Shown here: in pieces, positions 1 through 9,730 of the stretch
How positions within the stretch are numbered: position 1 is the first letter of the stretch
Layout: each line of letters starts with the position of its first letter
Program-made: the position numbers and the translations under genes
Notes under the pieces: generated by a model
Seen by the model: the letters and a program-made list of their open reading frames with translations, nothing else
Databases searched by the model: none
What the model was told of the DNA's origin: nothing
Source: Sphaeroforma sirkka
Taxonomy: Eukaryota; Opisthokonta; Ichthyosporea; Ichthyophonida
Assembly: GCA_001586965.3 (NCBI GenBank)
Contig: LUCW03001634.1
Coordinates: 1 to 29,921 of the forward strand
Reading direction: 5' to 3'
Length of the DNA: 29,921 bases

Positions 1-1305
1 GTCGTCCGGCCTTCCGGGTCTGGTCCCAAATACCCGTCTACGGTACTTTGTCCACAGCCTCGCCGCCAAGTTGAGTGCTGGTATTTTTTCACCGATTATT
101 TGGCCATAACAGTGATAACGGCTTTATGAATCAAAAAATATAAAAGGTAATATCCCACACAGACTGTGTGGGGTTATTGTGTATCGTTATAATGTTTTAT
201 TTATCAATTATAAGTATATGCCGTAAATAATTCGTATGGTCGTCACTCAGTCAACTGTAAAACAGACTAAAGTAGCACTTGTTTTGTATTAAACTATTCT
301 ATAAAAAAAATCGTGTTGAAATCTATCAAATGTATTCAAAATAAAATCATATATCTATAAACTATCCTATTATTAATATTTCATTTTATAAACCCTATGG
401 TCGTAAACATCCACTCTGTCGTTTTGTTTTTTTTAACAGTATATTTATTACATTACGACCCATGTTTCAAACCATTATCGATAATTGCTTTTAGTTTTTT
501 ATTTATAAGCACTATATATATATCCTAATTTTAGTACGTGTCTCGCGTAGTTCACTATTCGTATTCAAACTCTGTATATATATGCAATACGTTTAACGTT
601 TTTTAAACGCTGTATGTCGACCTTTCCAGGTGCCTTTTGTATTCTATTATTCTATGTAGTATCAAACAACTGAGAAGCAAAAATGTGTAAAACCAACTCT
701 ATATGTTCTCGTTGTTTGTGTGTACATGGTTCATTAATTCCCTGCATATAGAAGAGTATCTGTAGTCTTTTTGTCCGATACTGTGATTTTGCAAAGTTCG
801 TGATGTGGATAAACTGTCGTGCACCACTGCTATATTACAACCAAGGTATCTGTTTTTCTATATCAGTGTGTAACGTTGTTAAGTGTGTGGATTCTTTATT
901 TAGATCGATTTCGCTCGTATGTTGTGAATGAAATGAAATCGCTTTCGATTCATCAATGTCTACTAACATAGTTCCGACGATATATTATATGTATTATCCA
1001 ATTGCCTTGCTTGTATTTGGCGTGTATATATACTTGGGAGTGTCTATATAATTGTGAAATCTTTAAAATTGATTAAAATAATATTTGTAATGGTAGATTA
1101 TTATAGATGTGTATTTGCTTTAATATCTGTCTGCGTACGTCATGTATTAAACTATTACACCGTGTGAATGTAATGACATATCGTTTTGTAGTGATTAAAA
1201 TTCCACAAATTGTTGAATTATATTCCTTGCATGAAATTGTATTGGTATAATGACGTCATATCCTAAGTATAGTGTGTTATGCCTTGGAATCGGTAACCAT
1301 GGTAA
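1..1305. other. AT-rich region without recognisable genes
   Basis: No long open frame and no recognisable protein motif on either strand. The stretch is AT-rich. Only two items stand out: a short perfect inverted repeat at 154-172, and at about 74-92 a short match (GTGCTGGTATTTTTTCACC) to the 3' repeat units of element E1, which hints that the edge of another relative lies to the left. Before E1 inserted, this stretch joined the sequence now starting at 10298. Confidence 0.5.
154..172. repeat. perfect 9-bp inverted repeat
   Basis: CCCACACAG and CTGTGTGGG flank a single A, giving a 9-bp perfect stem. The LTRs of E1 and E3 also hold short GC-rich palindromes in AT-rich surroundings, so this could be part of an unrecognised LTR. 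No other evidence supports that. Confidence 0.5.
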
Positions 1306-1309
1306 AATA

Positions 1310-1488
1310 TGTAGTAAACACATCAAAATACGATATTTAAAACCTACTGAGTCTCCTGAGGCTCAGTGCGGTGTATTTATTCTTATATTTGATTGTCTAC
1401 GTGGTCTACAAATACCACACCTCGTGTGAATTAATTGTAAACTAATTCTAACCCACACTGATAGTGGTTTTAGGGGACTTTTACCACA
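1310..1488 (-). repeat. E1 3' LTR
   Basis: 179 bp. On the plus strand it runs from TGTAGTAAAC to TTTTACCACA, so in the element's sense it starts TGTGGTAAAAG and ends TTTACTACA. It contains a palindromic core (ACTGAG, then CCTGAGG, then CTCAGT). It matches 10115-10293 except for a few substitutions and single-base indels. The left flank AATA at 1306-1309 is the target duplication. Confidence 0.95.
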
Positions 1489-1882
1489 CTCCTCAAGCTC
1501 AAGCGTCACCAGTGATTGAAGAGCTTCAAAATAAATGACCTCTTAAACTATTGAAAATTAAACATATATAACTAGTAGTGTAAATTAAACAATATATATA
1601 TATATATATATATAAACTTGTGAAATCCTTCTGTTGAGTAAGTTCGTGCCTTGGATACTGGTCTTTTGAACCATCCCGGCTGTGCTGGTATATTTTCACC
1701 CCCCCAAAAGCTAGGGTATGTCGCTGGTATGTTTTCACCCCCATAAGCTAGGGTATCCGCTGGAGTTATACTCGCCTATAAGCTCGAGTTGTGGAATCGT
1801 CGTTCGCCTCTATACCGTGGTGAAATCTCACGAGGAGAGACAAACTCCGATCCGGAAGTAGATGATAGACATCTGGTATTCA
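1489..1882 (-). repeat. E1 3' untranslated region with about 36-bp repeat units (1683-1788)
   Basis: Between the chromodomain stop and the 3' LTR, three degenerate units of about 36 bp lie at 1683-1720, 1721-1757 and 1758-1788. In the element's sense each reads roughly CTAGCTT, then a G-rich stretch, then GTGAAAAnATACCAGC. The same pattern (CTAGCTC, GAG, TATAAA, CCAGC) builds the long array of E3 at 28351-28917. A (TA)n run lies at about 1592-1614. Confidence 0.7.
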
Positions 1883-2104
1883 TCAACGTAACGTTGGAAT
1901 TATTGTTGTTGTGCCGCTTTCTTCTTCTGCCGAGTTTGCTCGGCTTTTGTGGTATGCAGCGATGTCATTCGGATCGTCAAAAGCTTCGGCTGACTCCCAA
2001 GTTGGATCACCATCCCGCCAGCGAACCAAGTATTCTGTATTCCCTGTGGAATCATTCTGTCTATGTCGAATGATGTAACGGAACGAGGAACTATCCTGCC
2101 ACAT
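1883..2104 (-). CDS. E1 chromodomain at the C-terminus of integrase
   Basis: A 73-residue open frame with the chromodomain core: the FRYIIRHR strand, then EYLVRW, then PTWES and an acidic AEAFDDPNDI helix start. Chromodomains at the end of Ty3/gypsy integrases bind modified histone tails and are thought to guide insertion into heterochromatin. The equivalent E3 segment (28125-28320) is near-identical in pattern. It is the final part of the pol polyprotein and is read in the same frame as the integrase C-terminal part at 2216-2716, with a stop between them. The frame ends in a short Thr/Ile-rich tail. Confidence 0.85.
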   Translation of the reverse strand: MWQDSSSFRYIIRHRQNDSTGNTEYLVRWRDGDPTWESAEAFDDPNDIAAYHKSRANSAEEESGTTTIIPTLR

Positions 2105-2215
2105 ATGATCTTCTAAAGGCTTTTCGGTGGCTCTATGGACTAGTCGCAGCCAGTTCCACTCTAACTGGTTTTACCTTCGAAAGTATCTGGAAGTGAACCA
2201 TCCTTGTGTGTCAGT

Positions 2216-3216
2216 TCATATCCTTGTCCCTGTCTGGCTTTGACAACGTATGGTCCAAACATTGGTCGCATTGCTTTGGTTGTTGTGCGACCTTCGGACC
2301 GTACCATTACCACATCCCTGGTTGAAAGGCGATAAAATCGTAAGCATGGAGGCGGTCAAACTGCCTGGATAGTGTGTCTGCGTATTTCTGCGTGACCTTG
2401 TAAAGCGTCGGCAAGATAGTGTCGTGCAAACGATCCAGCCGGTGTGCCCAAGCCTCATTGGTGACCGGCTGATTCCCGGAAGGTCATCCGTGAAGTCAGC
2501 AAACGGAACATGACGGCGACCGAAGTAAGCACTGAATGGTGCTGTCTTGTGTCGCCGAGATATTCGGAGGTTCTGGCACAGCATAATAAGTGGTAGTCGG
2601 ACATCCCATGCGGTAGGCAAAAGATTCACATAGCTTGCGAACTCCTTCGTGTATGTCTCTGTGTCTTCTCTCCGCTGCTCCCAGAACCTGAGGACGATAT
2701 GGTGGCGACTTTGCATGCATCACTCCAACTTCTTGAGTTATTAATTTAACAATCTTGTTCGAAAACTCGCCTCCCTCGTCTGATTGAATTTTCCTGGGAA
2801 AACCATGTTCCCCAAACACCTCCATAAGTTTCGATGTCACCACTTCTGCTGACTTTGTGGCCGTTGCTCTCAATATCGAGTACCCCGTTGCTATATCCAA
2901 GACGTGCAATATATATCGATTTCCTGCTGCTGAAACTAGTGACATTGGAATCATGTCGACTTGAATATGATCCCACGGATACTTTTGCCGTTATATTAAT
3001 CATCGGGTGAAATCCCTTTCGTAACACCCTCTGTCCTAGACATGTGCGACAGTTTCTCCTAACTGTTTGTGCAAGTTCCAGAGCGTTAGGCCACAAATGT
3101 CCGTTCTGCTGTAGTTGAGCAACTGTATCTTCTGCTCTATGATGCCCAATCTCATGCTGACACAAGGTGAGCTGTGTGCGACGGCTTATCTCTTCCTCAT
3201 CTGGAGAATCCGTCAT
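2216..3216 (-). pseudogene. E1 integrase (zinc-binding domain, DDE core, GPY/F module), frame-broken
   Basis: Three overlapping frames cover one integrase. The frame at 2746-3216 holds the HHCC zinc-binding domain (HEIGHH, then RNCRTC). The frame at 2496-2954 holds the catalytic core: first Asp in VLDIATGY, second Asp in QSDEGGEF, Glu in GAAERRHRD. The frame at 2216-2716 continues past the core. A GPYVV motif of the GPY/F module lies near 2230-2260 in the non-open frame. The enzyme would join the cDNA to host DNA with 4-bp duplications, which matches the duplications seen here. The zinc domain, core and C-terminus lie in three frames, so at least two indels separate them and this copy cannot make a whole protein as read. 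Confidence 0.9.
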
Positions 3217-3329
3217 GGCTACTTCGAGGTAGCGATCGATACTAGCCGAGACGTATCTAATGGGGTGACTTTCGATACTGAGGACGGTTCTGCATATCCC
3301 AATCGTGCTGAAAACGTCGCTGGAAGGCT

Positions 3330-3700
3330 GTAACCCTTGCGTGGGCCTACTCTGGCAATGACTGTGTGACCCCCATGGTGCCTTGCCACTCGCATACTTT
3401 CCGTATTTGAGGAAGGAGTGGGCTGTCCTTGGAACTAATACTGGGTCTCTTTGTAGAAGCGACTTGAATAACTGGAACCAAAGGCTCGTGGGGCGCCCAC
3501 GGTAGACACACCGTAGCTGTGGCCCTCTCTGATCGTATCTTGCGCAACATTCTATGGATTAATCTCCATGGTGGGTTCATCCATCCGTCTATATCTTTCC
3601 AACAATGTGCAAACGCTCCACCCCTGTCATCGTCGGTGTAAGTAGCGTGGCAAATGATGGTCCTGATGCGAAGCAAAGACATCGACATTATTCTCACCCA
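3330..3700 (-). pseudogene. E1 methyltransferase-like (Dam-like) domain between RNase H and integrase
   Basis: The segment starts with VDVFASHQDHHLPR at the end of the RNase H frame. It continues in the next frame with GGAFAHCW, then WMNPPW (codons at 3566-3583), then the MLRKIRSERATATVCLPW helix and strand. This pattern (DxFA, LPR, hydrophobic-DW, PP motif, RxLRKI, then a core strand) resembles the Dam-like domain placed after RNase H in DIRS retrotransposons. NPPW fits the (D/N/S)PP(Y/F/W) active-site motif of amino-methyltransferases. After LPW this frame drifts; the conserved continuation (PVLVPRTAHSFLKY) is in another frame down to about 3350. Function in an element with a DDE integrase is unknown. 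The same domain is in E2 and E3. Confidence 0.65.
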
Positions 3701-4217
3701 TAATCCGTTGCGCTTGCTCAAAGTAGTCTGGAAAAAAAAGTTGCCAACATTCTGCATATAGTACCTCCGGGTCCTCAGTCTCAACAGTTCCCTCATGAAG
3801 CCTAGACCACGCGTCTGGTAACACGTTCTTTATACCCGGGATGTGCGAGATATAGTAAAATTGAAAGGCGCTATGATGTGATGCCATCGTTGTAGCATCG
3901 GATTCAGCTTTAGCTGTGTGTTCATATACACCAAAAGCCTTGTGATCAGTCAACACTGAAAAGCGTTGACCTTCGAGATGATCCCGGAAGTGTGTGAGAC
4001 CATATACCAAGGCCAATAATTCCTTCATGGGTGTTATGTAATTGCGCTGTGCTGCGTTGAGGGTCTTGCTGAAGAACATTAGGTATTGCTTCTTCCCTTC
4101 TATGGTCTGGAACAATGCACCTCCAATACCGTAGTCGCTTGCATCCGTTTCGAGTTGTAAAGGTACTTCGTCGACGGGAAATTTCAACACTACTGCCTCA
4201 ACTATGGCTTGCTTCAT
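3700..4217 (-). pseudogene. E1 RNase H domain
   Basis: It degrades the RNA strand of the RNA:DNA hybrid during cDNA synthesis. Visible motifs in order are LETDASDYGIGGALFQ (first Asp), the Glu of KELLALVYGL, TDHKA (second Asp) and NVLPDAWSRL (last Asp region). Between about 3845 and 3935 the frame is displaced: the residues after TDHKA do not match E3, but match when read one base over, and the right frame returns at SHIPG. Two compensating indels, both next to T runs, would explain this. So the domain looks open in one frame but carries a scrambled segment of about 30 residues. Confidence 0.87.
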
Positions 4218-4282
4218 GGCATCCCAAGCTTGCTGGTGTCTCTGTTCCCACCTGTCTCCAATGATTTCCTTAGGCTTCAGTC

Positions 4283-5103
4283 TTACAAATTCCGGAGTGG
4301 GGCAACTACCTCTGCAAAGTTTGGTAGGTGCTCGTGAAGAAAGTTGGCTAATCCCAAGGCCGATGCAATGTCTTTGTACTTCTTCGGGGTTGGCCAGTCA
4401 ATGAGCTTGGCCTGCTTTTCATGGCAAATATCAATTCCGGCCTTCGATACTCGCTTCCCTAGGATCATGACTTCTTTGACTGCAAAATGACATTTTGAAG
4501 GGTTTAGCTTGAAACTGTGGTACGTCAGCCGCCGAATGACCTCTTTCACACTACTCGTACGTGTTCCTCGTAGTCATCTGTTGCTATTACGATGTCGTCC
4601 AGGTAGTGGTGTGCCGGAAGTCCTTGCAATATCACACTCAGTGTACGCTGAAACTGCTGCGTCAGTGTGTGTAGTCCAAATGGCGCTGATGTAAAGGAAT
4701 ACTGGCTTTTGCCATGTGTGAAACTGAATAGATACTGAGAATCAGGGTGAATTGGGAGTCGATGGTACGCTGCGGTTAGATCCAATGTCGTGTAATATCT
4801 CTTCCCTTTGATGTTACCAATGATGTCGTTGATACGGGGAATAATGAACTGATCCGCCGGTATTAATGCATTCACCGCTCTGAGGTCCAAACACACTCGC
4901 ACTTTCTTTAGTTCTCCAGATTGAGTATACTCTGGCACGGCGAGCAAGGGTAAGTTGACGGAAGTGGCTGTATCCCTTTGAACTATGACCAAATCTTGAA
5001 TCCACTTCTGCACCTGTCTATCTACCCATGGTATCCATTTGTCTGCTACAAAGTTCCTTACTGCCTTCCGCATCCTTGCAGCTTGATCTGGTGTCACTGG
5101 CAA
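4283..5103 (-). pseudogene. E1 reverse transcriptase
   Basis: The frame at 4546-5103 carries the main fingers and palm motifs: VNLPLLAVPEYTQSGELKKV, RVCLDLRAVNALI, the first catalytic Asp in TLDLTAAYHRLPI, FTSAPFGL, and the active-site YLDD in HHYLDDIVIA. The frame at 4283-4549 carries the downstream thumb part (LNPSKCHFAVKEVMILGKRVS, then DWPTPKKYKDIASALGL). The frame switch between them lies at about 4546 within a conserved helix. Upstream, a pol segment without an ATG (about 5100-5280) links it to the protease and contains IDPTELDKLLEPIP. The catalytic residues are intact; the polyprotein is not. Confidence 0.92.
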
Positions 5104-5263
5104 TCTAACTTCGCCTCCTTCCAGTCTGCACCTGTCCTTTTCTCGAATACCGTCATTGTCCTCAGTTCCTTGTCTAGTTCCAGGCGAACACCGGTTTCCT
5201 CGGTCAAATCTGGTGGTCGTCTCAACGGTATTGGTTCCAATAGTTTGTCTAGCTCCGTTGGAT

Positions 5264-5689
5264 CTATGGGTGAGAATGGCGATTGAAGGCCTCCACGTAT
5301 AGCCCTAAGCCAGGCATAAGATCCTGGCCTACGATCGCGTCGATAGCCGGTGGTAGATTCATTAGCTCGAAAGACTGTTCTGTGAGCTCTAGACCATATC
5401 GTACTGGAGTTTGTACGGTTGAGCCTATTCGCCGTGTACGAAGACTACGATCAGCTAGGTATATATAGGATCCCTCCGGAGCCGACTTAATTTGCAATCC
5501 CCAATCGTGTGCGGATGTCGAATCAATGCAACTTCTGTTTGCCCCAGAATCCACTAACGCCCTGCATGTCTTACCGTTAATCAGAATGGATATGAATACT
5601 CGATTGTCCATTGAAAGTAATGGATCTTTGATCGATAGTATCACAGGTGTGCTAGACGGGAAAACTAAAGTTGCATCTACATCCGACAC
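5264..5689 (-). CDS. E1 retropepsin-type aspartic protease
   Basis: A 141-residue open frame with the active-site triplet in RALVDSGANRSCID, a flap-side strand (SYIYLADRSLRTRRIGS) and the AIVGQDLM motif matching the conserved I(V/L)G strand of retropepsins. It acts as a dimer to cut Gag and Pol. It is read in the same frame as the linker at 5699-5998, with exactly one stop (UAG at 5699-5701) between them. The pol frame starts downstream in the -1 frame at AATCGCCA, just before the protease stop. E3 has the same stop position and the same -1 offset. Confidence 0.9.
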   Translation of the reverse strand: MSDVDATLVFPSSTPVILSIKDPLLSMDNRVFISILINGKTCRALVDSGANRSCIDSTSAHDWGLQIKSAPEGSYIYLADRSLRTRRIGSTVQTPVRYGLELTEQSFELMNLPPAIDAIVGQDLMPGLGLYVEAFNRHSHP

Positions 5690-5698
5690 CCTTACGTC

Positions 5699-5998
5699 CT
5701 ATTCCTGATCGCTGCCTATGGTTTCCCACGTTGCATCCTCTTCTAACTCACCCTGTTCGATTTCGTCTGGGTGTGCCAGTATGGAAGCAATGTGTGTGTC
5801 TGTAGGCGTGGTCTCCTCCTGCTCCGTTTGCTGGTCGTCCGAGTCTGTTAGAGCCGTAATGGTGTTGACCGCGGGCAAACTCTTATCGAAGGATACGCCT
5901 TGCTTAAATCCTCGGCCCGAGCTGGATGTGAATCCAACCCCTTTTGTTCGACTGGTAGTGCTTGCAGGATGATATATGCCTGAAACTGGGTGGGGCAC
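5699..5998 (-). CDS. E1 acidic gag-protease linker ending in a UAG shared in position with E2 and E3
   Basis: A 99-residue open frame that overlaps the end of the gag frame by 95 bases. It has an acidic, Gln/Thr-rich stretch (TDSDDQQTEQEE) and ends DATWETIGSDQE followed by UAG. The next codons (DVRVSDVD) continue into the protease with no other stop. E3 ends the same segment with MWESVADHA and UGA, and E2 with GWEVGTDSD and UGA. The shared Trp-Glu, the stop and the following V(R/P)(V/D) stretch line up. Suppression of the stop would join linker and protease; reinitiation is an alternative. Confidence 0.6.
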   Translation of the reverse strand: MPHPVSGIYHPASTTSRTKGVGFTSSSGRGFKQGVSFDKSLPAVNTITALTDSDDQQTEQEETTPTDTHIASILAHPDEIEQGELEEDATWETIGSDQE

Positions 5999-7175
5999 CC
6001 GCTCTGCACGCGTAACACGTGGTGGTCGTAGACGTGCTTGTGCGTTGTGTGCTGCCTCCTCCTGTATTCGTATTCAAATTACGATCTCGTTGTTGGGCTG
6101 GAAACTGTCTACGCCTATCCCCCACATTCATCTGTGTCCGTAGCCGTTGTCTGAGGATGGCATCGGTTTCTTGTATGTCTGGATTTAAAATGCGGAGAAG
6201 GTCTTCAGTCTCCAGGTGGTCCCAACCTATGTGGTGTTGTAGCGTGCGTTCATACGTCATATTACCTGTCAGGTCCTCGAGGGCCTGTATGAGGCAGTGA
6301 TTAAGCAACCGCTTAGGAAAGTCCTTGCCCTTATCTGCTCGCTCCCAGGCTCTCTTGTGAACTTCCACAATCTTGTTCAAATGTTCCCTGGCTGACTCTA
6401 CACCCTTGGTGCGGGGATTACCCTTCGCCAACTTCTTAAAGGTAGGGTCTACGGTGGCCTTGCTCTCATGTTGACAGATTTGGTCTATGACCTGTTCCGC
6501 CGGATATACCCTCAGCTCATTATGGTTGTCACGGAGATAGTCAATTGTGGCCTTTGCTGCCTTAAAATATATGAGTACCTTATAGAACCAACGTACCATC
6601 CACGACGACTCATCTAGTCCTGAGACATGGGCGTTCTTCAGTGCCTCTTCTAGCGCCCCTCGTGTGTCTCTATCGGCTGTGCTGCTTAATTGATAACGGT
6701 CTAAAGGCCAATCGGGCCATGTCCGTGGCTCCGGAGCTCTGTTCTTCCTGATAGCTTCCAATTGAGTATTCAACGCTCCTTTCAACGTATCGATCGTGGA
6801 CGTTAGTAATGTACATCTTGGGACATCGTAGTTTCCCTGTGCTCGACAAAGTTCATCCACAAAGAAGGATATCTTCCCTTCGAGGCGTTGACACATGGCT
6901 CGGCGATGCTCGTTCCACTGCGCTGGTGTCATGATCGGCTCTCTCGCCTGTTCGTCTTTGTGCGGTCGTTTTCTGCTGCCATGAACACTACCGTCGTCGA
7001 CATCACTAGACTTGCGCTTACCGTCGTCGACGTCACTATACTTGCGCTTACCGTCGTCAACGTAACTAGCCTTGCGCATATCCTGTATCGATCGCGCGAA
7101 GTCTCGGTGCTGTCGGCTGAGTTCCCATCGTCTACGTAGTTGTTTTCGTTCGGCTTCCCCTACGATAATCCCCAT
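5904..7175 (-). CDS. E1 gag, capsid and zinc-knuckle part
   Basis: A 423-residue open frame and the longest intact one in E1. Residues 24-52 are three near-copies of a basic-acidic unit (VDDGKRK-type) encoded by a 30-bp tandem repeat. A helical capsid-like region follows, with the conserved words TWPDWPLDRYQL, RDTRGALEEALKNA, WFYKVLIYFKAAKATIDYLR and NHCLIQAL, all shared with E3 (23400-23850). Near the C-terminus lies a zinc-knuckle-like CYACRAGAPPSFRHISSC, spaced C-x2-C-x9-H-x3-C rather than the usual C-x2-C-x4-H-x4-C. A tract rich in Thr and Ser comes just before it. Gag would assemble the particle and bind RNA. The upstream N-terminal part lies in other frames (7132-7924). Confidence 0.85.
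   Translation of the reverse strand: MGIIVGEAERKQLRRRWELSRQHRDFARSIQDMRKASYVDDGKRKYSDVDDGKRKSSDVDDGSVHGSRKRPHKDEQAREPIMTPAQWNEHRRAMCQRLEGKISFFVDELCRAQGNYDVPRCTLLTSTIDTLKGALNTQLEAIRKNRAPEPRTWPDWPLDRYQLSSTADRDTRGALEEALKNAHVSGLDESSWMVRWFYKVLIYFKAAKATIDYLRDNHNELRVYPAEQVIDQICQHESKATVDPTFKKLAKGNPRTKGVESAREHLNKIVEVHKRAWERADKGKDFPKRLLNHCLIQALEDLTGNMTYERTLQHHIGWDHLETEDLLRILNPDIQETDAILRQRLRTQMNVGDRRRQFPAQQRDRNLNTNTGGGSTQRTSTSTTTTCYACRAGAPPSFRHISSCKHYQSNKRGWIHIQLGPRI
6991..7080 (-). repeat. 30-bp tandem repeat, three copies, inside E1 gag
   Basis: Units at 6991-7020, 7021-7050 and 7051-7080 differ at a few positions. In the gag frame each encodes a ten-residue acidic-basic unit centred on VDDG and KRK. 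The repeat keeps the reading frame, as expected of a recent in-frame expansion. E3 gag lacks it. Confidence 0.9.
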
Positions 7176-7924
7176 GTGGGTCGCTCAAATATTGCTCTAG
7201 CTGTCGGCCCCTGATTTCGTCAGAGTTTTGCTGACGAGTGCCCGTGGCCCACCCCTGACATATTTCTATGCCGTTGGACTTGTCGCTCATCCCCGTTGCC
7301 TGCGAGGGAATCCTGACTTGCACTGGTAAAACTCCCCGATCGAGTTCGCTTTCGAGTGAAATCTCGTTCAGGTGCTCGGTGAAAAGGCTGCCATGAATAC
7401 GGTCTATCACCCGCTGAATGAATGCCCGAAGTACCTCGGACATTGGCTACCCTGTGTCGCTCAGCTGCTGGTTCAGCAGACTTTGAACGACTAGTATGCC
7501 TAATCACAAATTGCACCTCACTGTCTTCTGGATCTGCTCTCCCTCTTGCCGATAAGCGAGACCCGTGCCCCAACTGATGTCGCCTGCTTGCTGCCTGGCC
7601 CACGTCTTGGTCTGTCTGTTCATGTCGCGGTTGTTCATCTCTTCGACGCGATGCTACTGTCTGGCGCGAAGAAGCTGTGCCTCCTTGGTGGGTCTGCTCG
7701 AAATCTGACAAAGATCTCTGGGTTGCTTTGCCGTCGCGACGAGTGCGTCGAGGGCTACGGGGTGTTGGACGCATAGGCATCTTGATGTTAAGACTTCGAT
7801 GTATGGTTTGTGTTGTTGATGAATAGTTGGTCCAGAATGAAGGAGTGTCGGCTATTATATAATAGTTGACTTCAGCCATTTGTGTTACACACTTTCTTCC
7901 GCCGTTCTCCTCTCGTGATACCAA
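7132..7924 (-). pseudogene. E1 gag N-terminal region, split over two frames
   Basis: The frame at 7220-7924 (234 residues) contains an Arg-rich stretch after an internal Met at 7780, and EDSEVQFVIRHT, which resembles EDNPTFEFKAV at the E3 gag start. The frame at 7132-7443 (103 residues) has a helix-like MSEVLRAFIQRVIDRIHGSL and looks like the true continuation, since after about 7500 the first frame turns low in hydrophobic residues. A UAG precedes the Met at 7443 in that second frame. The second frame then hands over to the main gag frame near 7175. The true start is unclear: Met 7780 is possible because the element leader follows upstream. Confidence 0.55.
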
Positions 7925-8556
7925 AATAGCTAATTATCATTGAATCATGTTGATGTCTACAAGGTCTGCTTGCGGGTCGCCGAAAACTCGTTGCGCTCGA
8001 ATACACCTTGCTCCTTGATGATTGCTAATCATTTTGTTTGGGTTGGTTTTGTTAATGAGTACTCGTTTTGCTCTCCTTTGCTCTGTCTATAGGAGTAATT
8101 AAGAGTTGCTGATAGACTCGAAGCGTGTTCAATGATCAACCGCCTGTCGTGTTCTAGCGTTCTGAATGCTCCTTTAATCCAACCTTCGGACCACTGTACT
8201 CCAACATCAATCAAATCCGAGGCCTGCAGCCAGGAAGTTCAGGTCAAGGTTCCCAAGAATAACCTTGAAGCCCAAGGTAGATACAACGGTTATGAAGTTG
8301 GAAAACCAAAAACAAATTCCTTATTCAAACCAACTTGAGTGTACTTGCACGATGCCTGATAAGTGCCGTCTACTTTTGCATGTACTATTTCTTCTGTACT
8401 TTGCAAGAGTCCGCTGCATCTTGACGATTCGCCTTATACGTCGGTGATAACGTTCTCCTTAGTTTTCACCAACAATCATACAACCGTACCAGGCTATGTT
8501 GGTCCTACGGCTGATTCACTTACGTTGACTTCCTTTCTTCTCTAGAATGGAAATTT

Positions 8557-8590
8557 TAGTATATATATATATATATGTATATATATATAC
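8557..8590. repeat. (TA)n microsatellite
   Basis: An alternating TA tract broken once by a G, within the E1 leader, just before the tRNA-like sequence. Confidence 0.95.
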
Positions 8591-8599
8591 GAAAATGTA

Positions 8600-8684
8600 T
8601 TCTGTCTTGTAACATCGGTAAATATGTCTTCTAGTTGTGTGTTGGTCGTGGGTTCGATACCCCCCGTGATATATTTTTTTTTTT
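8600..8684 (+). repeat. possible degenerate tRNA-derived (SINE-like) sequence
   Basis: GTCGTGGGTTCGATACCCCC at 8645-8664 fits a Pol III B-box and tRNA T-arm (GGTTCGAnnCC) with a nearly complete 5-bp stem. It is followed by CCGTG and an 11-T run at 8674-8684 that could end Pol III transcription. I find no clear A-box, anticodon arm or acceptor pairing upstream, so it is not a functional tRNA. A tRNA-derived SINE remnant is the likeliest reading; chance is possible. Confidence 0.3.
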
Positions 8685-8685
8685 C

Positions 8686-8946
8686 CTATGCTTTCGTGAC
8701 CATCGAAGTTCGCGCATGCAACGATGGCGAACATTCGACTCCGAGATATTTTCGAAAAATCGATCTTCTAACCATGCCAGTCTTTTCGTCTAGCCAATTG
8801 ATTACCAAAACTTGCTCCCGTAGTTGATATTTGTTGAAAATACGAGTTGAAATCGCATTTTTCTGTCTCAGTTTCTCCCAAACTGTGCCTAGCTCCTCTT
8901 CTGCATTGCTACCTGTCTCACGCGCGCTTAATTCACACGTTTCCAT
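8686..8946 (-). CDS. hypothetical 86-residue open frame in the E1 leader
   Basis: Not recognised. It is charged, with a helix-prone first half (AEEELGTVWEKLRQKNAIS) and a second half with REQVLVINWLDEKTG and RRSIFRKYLG. There is no signal peptide or membrane segment. It is on the same strand as E1 gag, about 760 bases upstream of it, and its stop lies next to the T run at 8674-8684. It might be an accessory frame of the element, a captured gene fragment, or chance. Nothing like it appears in the E3 leader. Confidence 0.2.
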   Translation of the reverse strand: METCELSARETGSNAEEELGTVWEKLRQKNAISTRIFNKYQLREQVLVINWLDEKTGMVRRSIFRKYLGVECSPSLHARTSMVTKA

Positions 8947-9364
8947 TCTACGTCGCCTGACACTGTCGATTCTACATTGCTACCTGCTTTTCTTGATCAC
9001 CTCTATCTGCCCTTTGTCGTCTCTGTACTCGCCCACACCTATGAAAATCTGCCATATCGACCTTCTCTACGCCAAATTACGTTCTTCTATACCCCTAACT
9101 GCGATACTGCATCATGTTCGTGTTGTGTGGATTGACTAGGCCAGTCAAAACATTGTTCAAACGTCCTATGACTGCTAATTAGTCAGAGGGAGGCCTTGAT
9201 TGTCAACGACGGCCTGAAAAGTCGCATTGGAATTGAAGTATCTGGATTTTCGGACCGAAGATGGATTAAAAAATCAAAAAAAGAAGAATGAATGGTTGTT
9301 GGGAAATGGTCGGATGACTAATTAATCTATAAAAAAATTTAGAAATAAAAAATGCTAAAAAATT

Positions 9365-9481
9365 GCATATATTACTAATCACTCCAATTTGCTCTAGATT
9401 TAAAATAATTTTAAAAAATATGCATAAAAAATATAAATATATATATATAAATCACGCAAGTGTATCAAACCGAGCAAAACG

Positions 9482-9482
<1 letters not shown>
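9365..9482. repeat. direct repeat, copy A (copy B at 9731-9843)
   Basis: Both copies hold GCATATATTACTAATCACTC, then a stretch to GCTCTAGATTTA, then an A-rich stretch with a short TA run, then ATCACGCAA and GTATCAAACCGAGCAAAACG. They are about 366 bp apart and separated by the long TA tracts, as in a tandem duplication widened by microsatellite growth. Confidence 0.85.
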
Positions 9483-9594
<112 letters not shown>

Positions 9595-9628
9595 ATTAAA
9601 ATTAGTAGCATTCGACCGGATGGTCGGA

Positions 9629-9631
<3 letters not shown>

Positions 9632-9666
<35 letters not shown>
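9632..9666. repeat. (TA)n microsatellite
   Basis: A 35-bp TA tract between the two copies of the flanking direct repeat, separated from the longer TA run by a unique 40-bp piece. Confidence 0.95.
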
Positions 9667-9669
<3 letters not shown>

Positions 9670-9730
9670 AAAAAAAGAAGAAGAAATAAAATGCTCATCA
9701 GCTAAATAAAATGGGCACCTGTTAATTTCT

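Noticed and set aside
5695..5715. GTAAGG and GTGAGG after the shared stop as 5' splice sites that would remove the stop
   Set aside because: The GT lies downstream of the stop in both E1 and E3, so splicing there would not remove it; no matching acceptor was seen.
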